A DNA stretch of 6,451 nucleotides, from NCBI GenBank assembly GCA_017615955.1, contig JAFZZD010000331.1, forward strand, positions 1 through 6,451, written 5' to 3'. Source of the DNA: Victivallales bacterium (GTDB lineage Bacteria; Verrucomicrobiota; Lentisphaeria; Oligosphaerales; Oligosphaeraceae). Made by a program: the position numbers and the translations under genes. Positions 5,813 to 6,451 of this stretch are shown here, in pieces (position 1 is the stretch's first letter; the number at the start of each line of letters is the position of its first letter). A model generated the notes under the pieces. The model was given only the letters and a program-made list of their open reading frames with translations, did not search any database and was not told the DNA's origin.

Positions 5813-6451
5813 ATGCCCTACAACGCAGTAGCACACAAAATCTCACCAAGAAAAGGCAAAGAGGCCAGCAAGGGAAACATCGAGACCATCAGGGAAATCC
5901 TGTCGCAAAGGAATGTGTATGGCCTGGACTTGTCAGGCGCCTGGCTGGACAAGGTTTTTGAAATCTACCAGCAGCCGCACCGCTATTTCCACACATTGGA
6001 GCACTTGCGGGAGATTTGCGTCGGGATCCGTGACAATGCCTGGGACGACGAGGTGATGGCATCGGAGCTGCTGCTGACTGCCCTGTTCCACGATGTCATT
6101 TGGTATCCTCAAAGCAAACTCAATGAAAAGCGTTCTGCCGAGGCATTTGACTACGTCATGGCGCAGTCTGGCTCCCATATTCCGCCAGAGGCGGCGGAGC
6201 GTGTGCGCCAGGCCATCCTGGCCACCAGCGACCAAAGTTCCATAACAAAACTGGCAATGACATTCAACGAATTCGACTGCAATGTCCTTATGCACGGAAG
6301 CCCCGTGGATCTGCTGGCATACGAATTCCAGATTTTCAGAGAATTCCAGTACCTGAATGTGACGGAATACCGCAAGGGGCGCGGCGCATTCTTCAAGCGC
6401 TTCGCACAGCGCTTCCCAAAGTGCCGCAATGCAATGGACTTCCTTGTGGAA
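5813..6451 (+). CDS. COG4339-type HD-domain phosphohydrolase, 3'-truncated by the window
   Basis: This is a predicted metal-dependent phosphohydrolase of the HD superfamily, in the poorly characterised group COG4339. The signature runs PHRYFHTLEH (55-64) with His56, His60 and His64, then LFHDVIW with the His93-Asp94 doublet, then NEKRSAEAF, and the distal Asp155 in FNEFDCNV. These residues would form the metal site and all are present. The later YEFQIFREF and YRKGRGAFF stretches match the family's conserved C-terminal helices. ATG 5813 is the first possible start, because the in-frame codon at 5804-5806 is the upstream TGA. It begins six bases after the methyltransferase stop with no clear Shine-Dalgarno, so it is likely co-transcribed. 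The frame is still open at 6451 after 213 codons, about the size of a stand-alone family member. The remainder may be only a short tail, or a second domain such as a nucleotidyltransferase; I recall such fusions but cannot see one here. Confidence 0.87.
   Translation, partial: MPYNAVAHKISPRKGKEASKGNIETIREILSQRNVYGLDLSGAWLDKVFEIYQQPHRYFHTLEHLREICVGIRDNAWDDEVMASELLLTALFHDVIWYPQSKLNEKRSAEAFDYVMAQSGSHIPPEAAERVRQAILATSDQSSITKLAMTFNEFDCNVLMHGSPVDLLAYEFQIFREFQYLNVTEYRKGRGAFFKRFAQRFPKCRNAMDFLVE

Noticed and set aside
6323..6348. Direct repeat of GAATTCCAG inside the HD gene
   Set aside because: It encodes the conserved EFQ-IFR-EFQ helix of the family and is explained by the protein sequence.
5933..6429. 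- strand frames opposite the HD gene
   Set aside because: The + strand frame from 5813 carries the full HD signature and runs to the window edge, so these are antisense shadows.

Overview
The window holds five genes, all on the + strand and closely spaced, so it reads as one operon-like block cut at both ends. In order they are: a major-facilitator (MFS) sugar-type transporter missing its 5' end; a GH141-like right-handed beta-helix glycosidase; a GH29-like (alpha-L-fucosidase superfamily) glycosidase with an extra C-terminal beta-sandwich; an RlmI-type SAM-dependent methyltransferase without a PUA domain; and a COG4339-type HD phosphohydrolase that runs off the 3' end. Spacing tightens along the block: 56 bp, 36 bp, a 4-bp ATGA overlap, then 6 bp.

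The organism is probably a glycan-degrading bacterium. GC content looks roughly balanced (not counted). The architecture of both glycosidases and a short 'AATCTGTG' repeat between them remind me of the Planctomycetota/Verrucomicrobiota/Lentisphaerota group, Lentisphaerota especially. This is inference from recollected family distribution, not a database result. Only the beta-helix gene has a clear Shine-Dalgarno sequence.

Region by region: 1-1107 is the transporter, with about eleven membrane segments visible. 1108-1163 is a short AT-rich gap with a weak direct repeat and the ribosome-binding site of the next gene. 1164-3242 is the beta-helix enzyme. 3241-3270 is a three-unit, 10-bp tandem repeat filling most of the gap before the GH29-like gene (3279-4961). 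4958-5806 is the methyltransferase and 5813-6451 the HD protein. No RNA gene, CRISPR array, insertion sequence or convincing rho-independent terminator was seen, and no stretch over 300 bases lacks a gene.

The first three genes make sense together. A transporter with features of the fucose-permease (FHS) type could import an oligosaccharide, and two glycosidases without signal peptides could split it in the cytoplasm. Both enzyme families include alpha-L-fucosidases. However, the GH29-like protein lacks the His-His pair that holds fucose in known GH29 enzymes, so its substrate may be a different or modified sugar. The last two genes look like rRNA modification and nucleotide metabolism and may simply be read through from the glycan genes. 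The strongest candidate for something undescribed is the GH141-like/GH29-like cytoplasmic pair.
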